The notes: generated by a model from the sequence alone, not told the origin. A stretch of DNA of 64,000 bases from Dinoroseobacter sp049800835 (GCF_049800835.1 NZ_JBNAFU010000006.1:62001-126000), one strand, 5' to 3'. Positions 16,496 through 26,286 are shown, counted from the first letter of the stretch. Made by a program: numbers and translations.

Positions 16496-17071
16496 ATGCG
16501 GCCCACATTGGTCATCATGGTCAAGGAACCACGCCCGGGGCGTGTGAAAACGCGGTTGGGGCGGGACATCGGCATGGTCGCCGCCGCGTGGTGGTTTCGC
16601 CACCAGTCGGCACGCCTGATCCGCCGCCTGACCGATCGGCGCTGGCGGCTGGTGCTGGCAGTAAGCCCGGATGTTGAGGGGTTGGCCAGCCGTGTCTGGC
16701 CTGAAACGCTTGCCCGCGTGCCACAGGGCGCCGGGGACCTGGGTGATCGGATGGGGCGGGTGTTTCGGTCGTTGCCTCCTGGTCCGGTTGTGATCATCGG
16801 GGCGGATATCCCCGACATCGCACCGCCGCATATTGCCGAAGCCTTCAATGCGCTGGGGCAGGCCGATGCCGTTTTGGGCCCGGCACCGGATGGCGGCTAC
16901 TGGCTGGTCGGTTTGGCCCGGCGACAGGCTGTTCCCGCGCGGCTTTTTGACGGCGTGCGCTGGTCTACCGCCCATGCCCGCTTGGATACCGAGGCGTCCA
17001 TGTTCGGTTTGCGCATCGCCCGTGTCGCGACCTTGCGCGATGTCGACACGGCCGCTGACCTGTCGCGATAA
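16496..17071 (+). CDS. DUF2064/TIGR04282-family glycosyltransferase
   Basis: This 191-residue protein has a nucleotide-diphospho-sugar transferase fold. The start 'IMVKEPRPGRVKTRLGRDIG' (about 7-26) is the nucleotide-binding 'KxPxxGxVKTRL' mark of the DUF2064 family, 'GADIPDIAP' is the metal-binding region (about 102-110) and 'LGPAPDGGYWLVG' (about 127-139) completes it. Some members are annotated for arsenosugar synthesis, but no arsenic genes are nearby, so the acceptor is unknown. It follows the GNAT gene by two bases and precedes rnr by 41. Confidence 0.82.
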   Translation: MRPTLVIMVKEPRPGRVKTRLGRDIGMVAAAWWFRHQSARLIRRLTDRRWRLVLAVSPDVEGLASRVWPETLARVPQGAGDLGDRMGRVFRSLPPGPVVIIGADIPDIAPPHIAEAFNALGQADAVLGPAPDGGYWLVGLARRQAVPARLFDGVRWSTAHARLDTEASMFGLRIARVATLRDVDTAADLSR

Positions 17072-17112
17072 TTCCCTTCGACGCGGCTTGTCTGACATGC
17101 TACGGCGCAGGC

Positions 17113-19365
17113 ATGGTACGCATCCCCTCCAAAGAAGAGATCCTGTCCTGGATCGAGGACAATCCGACCCAAACCGGCAAACGCGACATTGCTCGGGCTT
17201 TCGGGATCAAGGGCGCGGACAGGATCGAGCTGAAACGCGTTCTTCGGGCGCTTGAGGCGGAAGGACACCTTGAAAAACGCAAGCGAAGCTACCGCGACCC
17301 CGAGAGCCTGCCGCCGGTCTCTGTTTTGCAGGTTTTGCCGGCCGATGGGGATGGTGACCTCTTTGCGCGGCCTCTGGAATGGCAGGGCGAAGGGGCGGAA
17401 CCCAGAATCCTGTTTGTCGCGCGCAAAGGCGATCCCGGTCTTGCGGAAGGGGACCGTATCCTGGCCCGCCTTGCCCGCGTAAAGGCCGATGACCATCAGT
17501 ATGAAGCCCGTCTCATCCGCCGTATCGGGACAGGGCAGCGCAAGATTCTCGGAATTTTTCGAAAAACAGCCGAGGGCGGTCGGATCGTTCCCATCGACAA
17601 GGGGGCCGACCGCGAATGGCGCGTCAGCCCGGGCGCTGCACATGGTGCGCAGGACGGCGAGTTGGTCGAGGCAGAGCAGGCGGGGCCGAAATCGCGCATG
17701 GGGCTGCCGCTGGCGCGGGTCACACAGCGTCTTGGTGATCCGATGGCTGCAAAATCCGTCTCACTGATTGCAATCCATCAGCATGGAATTCCAGACGACT
17801 TTCCCGATGCGGTTATGGCCGAAGCTGAGGCCGCGACGCCCCCGGGGCTTGGGCAGCGCAAGGATCTGCGCGCGGTCCCGCTGATCACTATTGATCCGGC
17901 GGATGCGCGGGACCGTGACGATGCGGTCTGCGCCCAACCGGACCCGGACCCCAGGAATGATGGCGGCTTCATCCTCTGGGTCGCGATCGCGGACGTCGCC
18001 CATTTTGTCACGCCGGGCTCCGCGCTGGACCGAGAGGCGCGCAAGCGCGGCAACTCCACTTATTTTCCCGACCGGGTCGTGCCGATGCTGCCCGACACAC
18101 TGTCAGGGGATCTGTGCTCGTTGCACGAGGACGTTCCGCGAGCCTGCCTCGCCGTGCGTATCATCATCGATGCAGAGGGCACCAAACTCAGCCACAAGTT
18201 TTATCGCGGGCTCATGCAGTCAAAAGCTTCGTTGTCCTATGAGGAGGCGCAAGCGGCCATTGATGGCCAGACGAGTTTGCGCACCGAAACGTTGCTGGAG
18301 CCGGTGTTGAAACCGCTTTTTGCAGTCTACGGTGCTTTGACCAAAGCGCGCGAGCGGCGCCAGCCACTGGATCTGGATCTGCCAGAACGGCGTATTGTTC
18401 TGTCCGAGCAGGGCGAGGTGTCGTCGATCAGCTTCCGCGATCGGTTTGATGCGCACCGGCTGATCGAGGAATGCATGGTGCTCGCCAACGTTTGCGCAGC
18501 AGAAACGCTTTCGAGAACCCGCACGCCGCTGCTGTATCGCGTCCACGAGGAACCCTCCGTCCAGAAACTCGATGCCCTCCGGGAGATTGTGCAGGCCTCA
18601 GGGCTTACGCTGGCCAAGGGACAGGTGCTGACCACTGCGCACTTGAATCGCCTGCTGGATCAGGCGGCGGGTCAGGACGAAGCGGAGTTGATAAATATCT
18701 CGACCCTGCGGGCCATGACGCAGGCTTATTACAGCCCCGAGAACTTCGGGCACTTCGGTCTTGCCTTGCAGAACTACGCGCATTTCACATCGCCGATCCG
18801 GCGTTATGCGGACTTGGTCGTGCATCGCGCCCTGATCTCGGCACATGGCTGGGACGACGATGGATTGAGCGGTGCGGAGATCGAACACCTCGATGAGACC
18901 GCGCAACATATTTCCGACACCGAGCGCCGGTCCATGGCGGCTGAGCGGGACACGATTGATCGCTACCTGGCCTCGTATCTGCAGGATCGCGTCGGCAACG
19001 AGTTCAGTGCGCGCATCTCCGGTGTGACGCGGTTCGGGGCCTTTGCGAAGCTGGACGAAACGGGAGCGGACGGATTGATCCCGATCCGGTCTATAGGCGC
19101 GGAGTATTTTCACTATTCGGGTGAAGAGCAGAGCCTCACCGGGTCCGAGACCGGTTTTACCCTGCGCATGGGGCAACGCGTGGTGGTACGTCTGGCCGAA
19201 GCCGTGCCCGTGACCGGTGGGCTGATGCTGGAACTGCTGTCGGTGGAGGGTACCGCCGTGCCGGTCGGTCCGCGCCGCAAATCACGGCCTGTGCGCCGGA
19301 AAATCGCTGCGAACAAGGCGAAGAAAGCCAAGCTCAAGAAAAAGCTCAAACGCAAGCGCGCCTGA
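17113..19365 (+). CDS. rnr: Ribonuclease R
   Basis: The 750-residue 3'-5' exoribonuclease degrades structured RNA processively. It has an N-terminal winged-helix-like segment (about 5-60), cold-shock OB regions, the RNB catalytic domain with 'TIDPADARDRDDAV' near 259-272 (the clustered Asp ligands for Mg), 'YFPDRVVPMLPDTLSGDLCS', and 'HFTSPIRRYADLVVHRAL' near 557-574. An S1 RNA-binding domain follows (about 635-715) and the last 35 residues are a Lys/Arg-rich tail, as in other RNase R proteins. Size and order fit the family. It starts at ATG 17113 and closes the dap-linked gene run. Confidence 0.95.
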   Translation: MVRIPSKEEILSWIEDNPTQTGKRDIARAFGIKGADRIELKRVLRALEAEGHLEKRKRSYRDPESLPPVSVLQVLPADGDGDLFARPLEWQGEGAEPRILFVARKGDPGLAEGDRILARLARVKADDHQYEARLIRRIGTGQRKILGIFRKTAEGGRIVPIDKGADREWRVSPGAAHGAQDGELVEAEQAGPKSRMGLPLARVTQRLGDPMAAKSVSLIAIHQHGIPDDFPDAVMAEAEAATPPGLGQRKDLRAVPLITIDPADARDRDDAVCAQPDPDPRNDGGFILWVAIADVAHFVTPGSALDREARKRGNSTYFPDRVVPMLPDTLSGDLCSLHEDVPRACLAVRIIIDAEGTKLSHKFYRGLMQSKASLSYEEAQAAIDGQTSLRTETLLEPVLKPLFAVYGALTKARERRQPLDLDLPERRIVLSEQGEVSSISFRDRFDAHRLIEECMVLANVCAAETLSRTRTPLLYRVHEEPSVQKLDALREIVQASGLTLAKGQVLTTAHLNRLLDQAAGQDEAELINISTLRAMTQAYYSPENFGHFGLALQNYAHFTSPIRRYADLVVHRALISAHGWDDDGLSGAEIEHLDETAQHISDTERRSMAAERDTIDRYLASYLQDRVGNEFSARISGVTRFGAFAKLDETGADGLIPIRSIGAEYFHYSGEEQSLTGSETGFTLRMGQRVVVRLAEAVPVTGGLMLELLSVEGTAVPVGPRRKSRPVRRKIAANKAKKAKLKKKLKRKRA

Positions 19366-19480
19366 GGCCAGGTTCGGCAAGACATTGCAAACGTGATCGC
19401 CGGGTGCCCAGACCATGCTTTGAGAAAAAGCCAGTTCGCGTTACCCTGCCCAAAAATGGCAAACGAGCAGGAGCCATACA

Positions 19481-20773
19481 ATGCAGATCACCTACGCAGC
19501 CCTCGGGCTGGCTATGACAGCTATACTGTCCGCCCCAGCAGCGGCGCAGCAGGCCCGATCGGGTGACGCAGATGTCGTCAGCCGCGCTGCGCCAGTATTC
19601 AGTTTGCGCCCTGCGCCACGCACTGCAACACCGGTCGTGCAAACGGCCAACAGGCCTGCGCGCTTCGAAAACTGGATCGACGGATTTCGCCGCCGCGCCT
19701 TGGCACAGGGCATCCGTCCGGCAACGTTCGATCGCGCCTTTGCGGGGGTCGATTACCTGCCGGATGTCATCCGCCGCGACCGCAACCAGGCCGAATTCAC
19801 CAAACAGCTTTGGGAATACCTGGATAGCGCGGTCTCGGATGCGCGTGTGCGCAATGGCAAAGCCGCATTCCGCGACAACGCGCGCGCGTTACAGCAGATC
19901 GAAGCCCGGTATGGCGTGGAGGCCGAAGTCGTCACCGCGATTTGGGGGCTAGAGAGCGCTTACGGCAGCTACCGTGGCAACACTCCGTTGATTTCGGCCC
20001 TCGCAACGCTGTCCTACGATGGCAGACGCGGCGCGTTTTTCGAAGACCAACTGATCGCCGCGTTGCGTATCCTGCAAGCCGGCGATGTTACCCCGCAGCG
20101 CATGACAGGTTCCTGGGCCGGGGCAATGGGGCATACGCAGTTCATTCCGACCTCCTATCTGGACTATGCCGTTGACTTCACCGGCGACGGCAAGCGCGAT
20201 ATCTGGTCCGACAATCCGATCGACGCTCTGGCCTCCACTGCCTCCTACCTCAAGAGTTTCGGCTGGACGAAAGGCCAGCCTTGGGGCGTGGAAGTGCGCT
20301 TGCCGCAAGGCTTCAACTACGCCCTTACGGGCGAGCGGATCAAGAAAAGCCCGAGTGAGTGGGCGCGGCTTGGCGTGCGGGATACCTCGGGCGCGCGGGT
20401 TCCGAACCACGGTCGTGCTTCGATCCTTCTGCCTGCCGGGGCGCAAGGGGTCGCCTTAATGATCTTTGACAACTTCCATGTGATCGAGCGGTATAACACC
20501 GCAGATGCCTATGTGATCGCGGTTGGACATCTGTCCGACAGGATCGTTGGAAAGCCTGATTTCAAAGCCTCCTGGCCGCGTGGGGATCGTGGATTGTCGC
20601 TGAGTGAAAAGAAGGAAATGCAGCGTCTTCTCAACCGGCGCGGCTTCGCTGTTGGAAAGATCGACGGGATCATCGGTCCGAACACCATCAACGCCGTGCG
20701 GGAGTACCAAGCCTCCATCGGGATTGTTCCGGATGGTTATGCCTCGCTTGATATCCTCAAGGAGTTGCGCTGA
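19481..20773 (+). CDS. Periplasmic lytic murein transglycosylase (MltB-type) with peptidoglycan-binding domain
   Basis: The 430-residue protein has a signal peptide ending near residue 22 ('LSAPAAAQQ'). The MltB-like SLT_2 domain spans about 60-350; the catalytic Glu158 is in 'IWGLESAYGSYRG', and 'GSWAGAMGHTQFIPTSYLDY' is the expected substrate-groove motif. A C-terminal PG_binding_1 domain (about 370-428, 'LNRRGFAVGKIDGIIGPNT') anchors it to the wall. It cleaves glycan strands to give 1,6-anhydro-muropeptides. No lipobox is visible, so this is a soluble periplasmic form. The last base of its stop is shared with the next ATG. Confidence 0.9.
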   Translation: MQITYAALGLAMTAILSAPAAAQQARSGDADVVSRAAPVFSLRPAPRTATPVVQTANRPARFENWIDGFRRRALAQGIRPATFDRAFAGVDYLPDVIRRDRNQAEFTKQLWEYLDSAVSDARVRNGKAAFRDNARALQQIEARYGVEAEVVTAIWGLESAYGSYRGNTPLISALATLSYDGRRGAFFEDQLIAALRILQAGDVTPQRMTGSWAGAMGHTQFIPTSYLDYAVDFTGDGKRDIWSDNPIDALASTASYLKSFGWTKGQPWGVEVRLPQGFNYALTGERIKKSPSEWARLGVRDTSGARVPNHGRASILLPAGAQGVALMIFDNFHVIERYNTADAYVIAVGHLSDRIVGKPDFKASWPRGDRGLSLSEKKEMQRLLNRRGFAVGKIDGIIGPNTINAVREYQASIGIVPDGYASLDILKELR

Positions 20774-21243
20774 TGCGGAAACTCGTTCTCCTCCTGATGA
20801 CCCACGGCTTCGCGCTGGCGGTCGGGTTTGCTGCCGGGATCTATTTCCTGCCTATCCTGACCGCGCCCCCGGCACCCGATGCCGCTGTTCTTGAGGAAAG
20901 CGCCCAATCAGCGATGTTCACCGCTGAACTGACCCGTGACCTGCGTGGCTCCGATCGGCTGCACTGGGGGGAGGGCCAGATCAGCCTGACGCCGACGCAG
21001 ATCGTACATCAGGGGCAGTTGGCACCGGGGCCGGACTACAAGCTCTATCTGGTCCCGGAGTTCGTCGAGCATGAGGAAGAGTTCGAGCCGGTCCGCAATA
21101 GTGCCTTGCAGCTTGGCGACGTGAAGACCTTTGATGGGTTCATCCTCGACCTGCCGGCCGGGGTCGATCTGGAGGCCTACACGACCGTATTGATCTGGTG
21201 CGAAGCGTTCTCGGAATTTATCACAGCCGCCCGCTATCGTTAG
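20773..21243 (+). CDS. DM13-domain membrane-anchored protein
   Basis: The 156-residue protein has one N-terminal hydrophobic segment (about 4-28, uncleaved anchor or signal) and then a DM13 domain: 'RDLRGSDRLHWGEGQISLTP' near 55-74, 'GPDYKLYLVPEF', and a conserved Cys in 'TTVLIWCEAFSEFI' near the end. DM13 is a proposed redox or electron-transfer domain built around that Cys; I infer exposure to the periplasm. The ATG at 20773 overlaps the transglycosylase stop by one base, so the two are co-translated. The biological role is not established. Confidence 0.8.
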   Translation: MRKLVLLLMTHGFALAVGFAAGIYFLPILTAPPAPDAAVLEESAQSAMFTAELTRDLRGSDRLHWGEGQISLTPTQIVHQGQLAPGPDYKLYLVPEFVEHEEEFEPVRNSALQLGDVKTFDGFILDLPAGVDLEAYTTVLIWCEAFSEFITAARYR

Positions 21244-21328
21244 GGCTGCGGCGCATTTCCCGCTGGCCAAACCCGCCGTCGTGGGGTAGGGCGCGCGCAA
21301 CTCTTCCCTTACTTCAAAGGCCTCCGCA

Positions 21329-23149
21329 ATGGACCTTCGCAATATCGCGATCATCGCGCACGTTGACCACGGCAAGACGACACTGGTTGACGAACTGCTG
21401 AAACAGTCGGGTACCTATCGCGACAATCAGGCGACGACCGAACGCGCGATGGACAGCAACGATCTGGAACGTGAGCGCGGAATTACCATTCTTGCCAAGG
21501 CCACCTCCGTCGAATGGCACGGAACGCGGATCAACATTGTTGACACCCCTGGCCACGCGGATTTCGGCGGAGAGGTGGAGCGGATTCTGTCCATGGTAGA
21601 TGGCGTCGTTCTGTTGGTGGACGCCGCCGAGGGCCCGATGCCGCAGACCAAGTTCGTAACCTCCAAGGCGCTGGCGCTGGGATTGCGGCCGATCGTGGTG
21701 CTGAACAAGGTAGACAAACCCGATGCCGAACCTGATCGCGCACTGGATGAGTGCTTTGACCTCTTCTCCAACCTCGACGCGGACGACGATCAGCTTGATT
21801 TCCCGCATCTCTATGCCTCCGGCAGGTCTGGCTGGGCGGATGCGGAACTTGACGGGCCGCGCAAGGACCTCGAGGCTCTGTTCAACCTGATCGTGCGCCA
21901 CGTTCCGGCCCCGCGGCAGGTTGCCCGGCAGGGCGAGGATTTCCGGATGCTGGCGACCACACTCGGGTCGGACCCGTTCGTTGGTCGTTTGCTGACCGGG
22001 CGCGTGGAATCCGGCACGCTGAAGGTCGGGGCGACTGTTCAGGCGCTCAGCCGGATCGGTCAGAAGATCGAGCAGTTTCGCGTCACAAAGATTCGCGCCT
22101 TCCGTGGGTTGGCCACGCAGGACATCGATGAAGCACAGGCCGGTGACATCGTCTCCATTGCGGGGATGACAAAGGCGACTGTGGCGGACACGATCTGTGC
22201 GCTGGCGGTCGACGAGGCCCTGCCGGCGCAACCCATCGACCCGCCCACCATCACAGTGACTTTCGGGATCAATGACAGCCCGTTGGCCGGGCGCGATGGC
22301 AAGAAGGTGCAGTCCCGCGTGATCCGCGAACGCCTTATGAAAGAGGCAGAGTCGAATGTCGCCATCAAGATTACCGATACACCCGGCGGGGAGGCGTTCG
22401 AAGTTGCCGGTCGCGGCGAATTGCAGATGGGTGTTCTGATCGAGAACATGCGCCGTGAGGGTTTCGAGCTGAGCATTTCGCGCCCGCAGGTCTTGTTTCG
22501 GGAGATCGACGGGGTCACGCATGAGCCGATCGAGGAAGCCACCATCGACGTGGATGACGAATACACCGGGGCTGTGATCGAAAAGCTGACCGGTACGCGC
22601 AAGGGTGAGCTTGTCGAGATGAAACCGGCCGGCGCAGGCAAGACACGGATCATCGCGCATGTGCCGTCGCGCGGTCTGATCGGGTATCATGGCGAATTCC
22701 TGACAGATACACGCGGCACCGGGGTTCTAAACCGCGTCTTTCACGAGTGGGCCCCGCACAAGGGGGCCATTCCTGGTCGCCGTGCCGGCGTTCTGATCTC
22801 CATGGTGGACGGGGAGGCTGTGGCCTTTGCGCTCTGGAATCTCGAAGATCGCGGCCGCATGTTTATCGGCCCGCAAACCAAGGTCTACGAGGGTATGGTG
22901 ATCGGCGAGCACAGCCGGGAAAACGATCTGGAAGTGAACCCGCTCAAAGGCAAGAAGCTGACGAACGTGCGCGCATCAGGCACGGATGAAGCAGTGCGTC
23001 TGACCCCGCACATCAACTTCTCGCTCGAAGAGGCGATTGCCTACATTGATGACGATGAACTGGTCGAAGTCACGCCCAATGCGATCCGACTGCGCAAGCG
23101 CTATCTGGACCCGCATGAACGCAAACGGCAGGCGCGCGCCGCTGTTTGA
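21329..23149 (+). CDS. typA: Ribosome-associated translational GTPase TypA/BipA
   Basis: The 606-residue GTPase assists ribosome assembly and stress or low-temperature growth. G1 is 'AHVDHGKTTL' at 10-19, the G2 switch region is 'DSNDLERERGITILAK', G3 is 'DTPGHADFGGEV', and G4 is 'NKVDKP'. EF-G-like domains III and V follow, then the TypA-specific C-terminal domain with 'GTGVLNRVFHEW' and the Arg/Lys-rich tail 'RKRYLDPHERKRQAR'. Length is typical. ATG 21329 starts directly at the GTPase domain. 128 bases separate it from waaA. Confidence 0.96.
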   Translation: MDLRNIAIIAHVDHGKTTLVDELLKQSGTYRDNQATTERAMDSNDLERERGITILAKATSVEWHGTRINIVDTPGHADFGGEVERILSMVDGVVLLVDAAEGPMPQTKFVTSKALALGLRPIVVLNKVDKPDAEPDRALDECFDLFSNLDADDDQLDFPHLYASGRSGWADAELDGPRKDLEALFNLIVRHVPAPRQVARQGEDFRMLATTLGSDPFVGRLLTGRVESGTLKVGATVQALSRIGQKIEQFRVTKIRAFRGLATQDIDEAQAGDIVSIAGMTKATVADTICALAVDEALPAQPIDPPTITVTFGINDSPLAGRDGKKVQSRVIRERLMKEAESNVAIKITDTPGGEAFEVAGRGELQMGVLIENMRREGFELSISRPQVLFREIDGVTHEPIEEATIDVDDEYTGAVIEKLTGTRKGELVEMKPAGAGKTRIIAHVPSRGLIGYHGEFLTDTRGTGVLNRVFHEWAPHKGAIPGRRAGVLISMVDGEAVAFALWNLEDRGRMFIGPQTKVYEGMVIGEHSRENDLEVNPLKGKKLTNVRASGTDEAVRLTPHINFSLEEAIAYIDDDELVEVTPNAIRLRKRYLDPHERKRQARAAV

Positions 23150-23225
23150 CCGTGCGGCCGGGTTGACCAATTCAGATGGGCCGATAGGCTGCGCGCAGAG
23201 CCACCTGAGACCGGAGCTTGCTTTC

Positions 23226-23273
23226 ATGATCTACTGGCCACAGACCATGTCTGCCTTGGCGGAACGGGCCTGA
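23226..23273 (+). CDS. Possible 15-residue leader peptide upstream of waaA
   Basis: A short frame starts at ATG 23226 after a GGAG site at good spacing, encodes 'MIYWPQTMSALAERA', and stops five bases before the GTG of waaA. This geometry would allow translational coupling to waaA. It could equally be chance in a 128-base gap, and no attenuator hairpin is evident. Confidence 0.25.
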   Translation: MIYWPQTMSALAERA

Positions 23274-23277
23274 TCCG

Positions 23278-24597
23278 GTGGGAATTCCACCGGGTCTTGC
23301 GTTATACCTTGGGCTGACTGCTCATGCGGGCAAATGGGCGGATCGCAAGCTGGCCCAACGTATGGAAGCTGGCAAGGAAGACCCTGAAAGGATCGGTGAA
23401 CGGACCGGAACCGCCGGCAAGTCACGGCCCGAGGGGGCGTTGATCTGGATGCACGCTGCGTCTGTCGGAGAGGCGCTTTCGGTCCAGGAGTTGATCCGCC
23501 GCCTGACCGAGGAACGCCCCGATGCCACGATTCTTCTGACCACAGGCACCCGCACGTCTGCGGACCTCGTGGCCACGCGTTTGCCGCCGCAGGCCGTTCA
23601 TCAGTTCGCGCCGGTCGACACGCGTGCGGCGGTGCAACGGTTCCTCGATCACTGGCGTCCGGACATGGCGGTCTGGGTCGAAAGCGAGCTTTGGCCACGT
23701 ATGATCCATGACACGGCGGATCGCGGCATCCCGATGGCCCTGATCAACGCCCGCATGTCTGAGGACAGCTTCCGCAAATGGCGCTGGATGAAGGGAACCG
23801 CCAAGGCTCTTTTGTCGAAGTTCTCTGTCATTCTCGTGCAGGATCAGGCCACCGGGCGCCATCTGGCGGCACTGGGTGCGCCGGCAGATCGAATGCAAGT
23901 CGTGGGCACGCTGAAGGAAGGCGCGCAGGTTCTGCCCCATGACGAAGCCGCGCGCGAGAAATTCGTAGCAGCGACCGACACGCGGCCGCGCTGGCTTGCG
24001 GCATCGACCCACCCGGGGGAGGAGGAGGTTATCTCGGAGGCGCACAAGGCGCTCGTGCGCAAGATGCATCGCCTGCTTCTGATCCTCGTGCCGCGCCACC
24101 CGGAACGTGGACCGGAGGTTGCATCGATGCTGCGCGGCCAGGGGTGGGAAGTGGCCTTGCGCAGCGCCGATGAGCCGATCGAGTTCGATACCCAGATCTA
24201 TGTGGCCGATACCTTGGGCGAGTTGGGACTGTGGTACCGCGTGGCGCCGGTCAGTTTCGTGGCCGGTTCGCTGGAGGAAATCGGCGGGCATAACCCCTTT
24301 GAACCTGCGGCTTTGGGGTCTGCCATCTTGCACGGTCCGCACGTCGCCAATTTCGCGGATATCTACCAACGATTGGCCGAAGCAGGGGCTGCGCGGCTTG
24401 CCAGCACGGCCGAAGGCCTCGCGGCCTCGGTCGAGGATCTTCTGTCGCCGGACAAGGCCGCCAGCATGGCTCATGCCGCGTGGGAGGTTTCGAGCCGCGG
24501 GGCCGAAGTGACCGACCTGGCGCTGAACGAAGTTCTTACCCTGCTGGAGGATGCCGAGGCGCGCAGCCTGCTTGCTGAAGCCAAAGCGGAGGCCTGA
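23278..24597 (+). CDS. waaA: 3-deoxy-D-manno-octulosonic acid (Kdo) transferase
   Basis: The 439-residue GT30 enzyme transfers Kdo from CMP-Kdo to lipid A precursor at the cytoplasmic face of the inner membrane. The conserved N-terminal catalytic block 'IWMHAASVGEALSV' (about 58-71) carries the essential Glu, and 'WVESELWPRMI' (about 132-142) and 'EIGGHNPFEPAALGSAILHG' (about 337-356) match the family. The N-terminus 'IPPGLALYLGLTAHAG' is the short membrane-associated helix. The start is GTG 23278; its ribosome site is not obvious and a 15-codon frame ends just before it. lpxK follows with a one-base overlap (TGATG), so the two form an LPS unit. Confidence 0.93.
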   Translation: MGIPPGLALYLGLTAHAGKWADRKLAQRMEAGKEDPERIGERTGTAGKSRPEGALIWMHAASVGEALSVQELIRRLTEERPDATILLTTGTRTSADLVATRLPPQAVHQFAPVDTRAAVQRFLDHWRPDMAVWVESELWPRMIHDTADRGIPMALINARMSEDSFRKWRWMKGTAKALLSKFSVILVQDQATGRHLAALGAPADRMQVVGTLKEGAQVLPHDEAAREKFVAATDTRPRWLAASTHPGEEEVISEAHKALVRKMHRLLLILVPRHPERGPEVASMLRGQGWEVALRSADEPIEFDTQIYVADTLGELGLWYRVAPVSFVAGSLEEIGGHNPFEPAALGSAILHGPHVANFADIYQRLAEAGAARLASTAEGLAASVEDLLSPDKAASMAHAAWEVSSRGAEVTDLALNEVLTLLEDAEARSLLAEAKAEA

Positions 24598-25604
24598 TGC
24601 GACCGCCAGCGTTCTGGTATACCGCGCCCGATGCGCCGGACGTTCGGTCCCGATTGCTGTCCCCGCTTGGGGCGCTTTACGCGGCAGGGACAGCGCGGCG
24701 TTTGCGCAAAGGGGCGGCGTTCGACCCGGGTGTGCCGGTGATTTGCGTCGGCAACATCAATGCAGGTGGTACCGGGAAAACGCCAACAGTGATTGCCTTG
24801 CAGATGATGCTTGCGGCGCGAGGTCAGGCCGCTCACGTCGTCAGCCGCGGATACGGCGGCAAGCTCGACGGCCCGGTCCGGGTCGAAGAACGCGCTCATA
24901 GCGCCGCCGATGTTGGGGACGAACCTCTGCTGCTCGCCGCCTTCGGGCCCACCTGGGTGTCCAGAGATCGTGCCGCAGGGGCGGCCTGCGCGGTCGGGGA
25001 AGGCGCGTCGGTGGTTCTGCTGGATGACGGATTCCAGAACCCGAGTGTGGCAAAATCCTTGTCGATCGTGGTTGTGGACGCGTGGCGCGGGTTTGGAAAT
25101 GGACGGGTCTTGCCGGCCGGCCCATTGCGCGAACCGGTGCAAACAGGATTGGCTCGGGCCGATCTGGTCCTGACCATCGGCCCTGAAGAGGCACAAGCCC
25201 GCTTCGATGCCACTTGGGCGCCCGTCGTGGGCGCGGTCCCGCGTCTGCGCGGATTGCTCAAACCGTTGCAAACCGGACTGATCTGGACCGGCCTGCGTGT
25301 GGTTGCCTTTGCCGGGATCGGCCATCCGGAGAAGTTCTTTGCCACCTTGCACGCGCTCGGGGCAGAGGTTGTCGCGACCCACCCGCTTGAGGATCATCAG
25401 CCGCTCGATGATCGACTTCTGGGCCGATTGATCGCCGATGCCAAAGCGCAGGGGGCCCAGCTTGTAACAACCGAGAAAGATGCTGTGCGCTTGCCGCAGA
25501 CGTTGCGATCACAGGTGCTGAGCCTTCCTGTGCGTCTTGAGTTGGTGGACCCAGCGCCGCTGGAGACTGCGCTGGATCATCTCCTGACACGTCGCGACGA
25601 TTAA
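24597..25604 (+). CDS. lpxK: Tetraacyldisaccharide 4'-kinase
   Basis: The 335-residue membrane-associated P-loop kinase phosphorylates the 4' position of tetraacyldisaccharide-1-P to give lipid IVA. Walker A is 'VGNINAGGTGKTPT' (51-64). 'HVVSRGYGG' (about 80-88) and 'VLLDDGFQNPSV' (about 140-151) are family marks, and 'VVATHPLEDHQPL' near 259-271 completes them. N-terminal hydrophobic character suits inner-membrane contact. It is translationally coupled to waaA. Its TAA overlaps the convergent DsbA-like gene's stop by four bases. Confidence 0.94.
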   Translation: MRPPAFWYTAPDAPDVRSRLLSPLGALYAAGTARRLRKGAAFDPGVPVICVGNINAGGTGKTPTVIALQMMLAARGQAAHVVSRGYGGKLDGPVRVEERAHSAADVGDEPLLLAAFGPTWVSRDRAAGAACAVGEGASVVLLDDGFQNPSVAKSLSIVVVDAWRGFGNGRVLPAGPLREPVQTGLARADLVLTIGPEEAQARFDATWAPVVGAVPRLRGLLKPLQTGLIWTGLRVVAFAGIGHPEKFFATLHALGAEVVATHPLEDHQPLDDRLLGRLIADAKAQGAQLVTTEKDAVRLPQTLRSQVLSLPVRLELVDPAPLETALDHLLTRRDD

Positions 25605-26269
25605 TCCGCCAGCAACTCGTCGAGCGTAGCCGCAAAGTCGCGGTAGTTCATGTTGGAGAACTTCTCTCCATTGATGATGAATGACGGCGTGCCGCTGATG
25701 TCATCTGCTTCGGCGTTTTGCTGATAGGACGCGACCAGCGCCTGGGCTTTGTCTGCGTCTTGAAGGCAGGCATCGATTGCGTCGTCACCCAGCCCGGCCA
25801 AACGGCCAATGCGGCGTAGGTTGTCCGCCACTTCGGCGGGGTTTCCGGACCCGATCCACTCGCGCTGCTGCTCGTACAGAAGATCGGCAATACCGAAATA
25901 CCGCTCTGGACCGCCGCAGCGCGCGGTCATTCCGGCCCAGAGGCCCAGTCGGTCAAAATACACCTCCCGGTGCACGAACCGGATCTTGCCGGTGTCGATG
26001 TAGTTTTCTTTCAGTTCCTTGAAGACGGACTCATGAAAGTTCGCGCAGTGGGGACAGGTGAAGGAGGCATATTCGATAACCGTAACCGCTGCATCCTCTG
26101 GTCCCATCGCCATTTCGATGACGCCCGAGGTGTCAACCTCCTGTGCCTGTGCAGCGGAGACGGGGTTCAACGAGACCCCGTGTGCAGATGTGGTTTGGCT
26201 GTTCCAGACATAGGCGCCCCCGGCGACAAGCAGGATGGCGGCGACAGCGCTCAGAAGAAGGCGGGCCAT
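25601..26269 (-). CDS. DsbA-family periplasmic thiol oxidoreductase (thioredoxin-like)
   Basis: The 222-residue protein has an N-terminal signal anchor (about 3-22), then a DsbA-type thioredoxin fold. The redox site is 'FTCPHCANFH' with Cys72 and Cys75 (CPHC, as in DsbA). An inserted helical domain follows, and 'ISGTPSFIING' near 192-202 provides the cis-Pro loop. It should form or shuffle disulfides in envelope proteins. The frame is open far upstream, but that extension only mirrors the DciA-like gene; ATG 26269 with a GGAG site is right. It lies 17 bases after the DciA-like gene, probably co-transcribed. Confidence 0.9.
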   Translation of the reverse strand: MARLLLSAVAAILLVAGGAYVWNSQTTSAHGVSLNPVSAAQAQEVDTSGVIEMAMGPEDAAVTVIEYASFTCPHCANFHESVFKELKENYIDTGKIRFVHREVYFDRLGLWAGMTARCGGPERYFGIADLLYEQQREWIGSGNPAEVADNLRRIGRLAGLGDDAIDACLQDADKAQALVASYQQNAEADDISGTPSFIINGEKFSNMNYRDFAATLDELLAD

Positions 26270-26286
26270 GGAGGCTCCTTTCAAGG

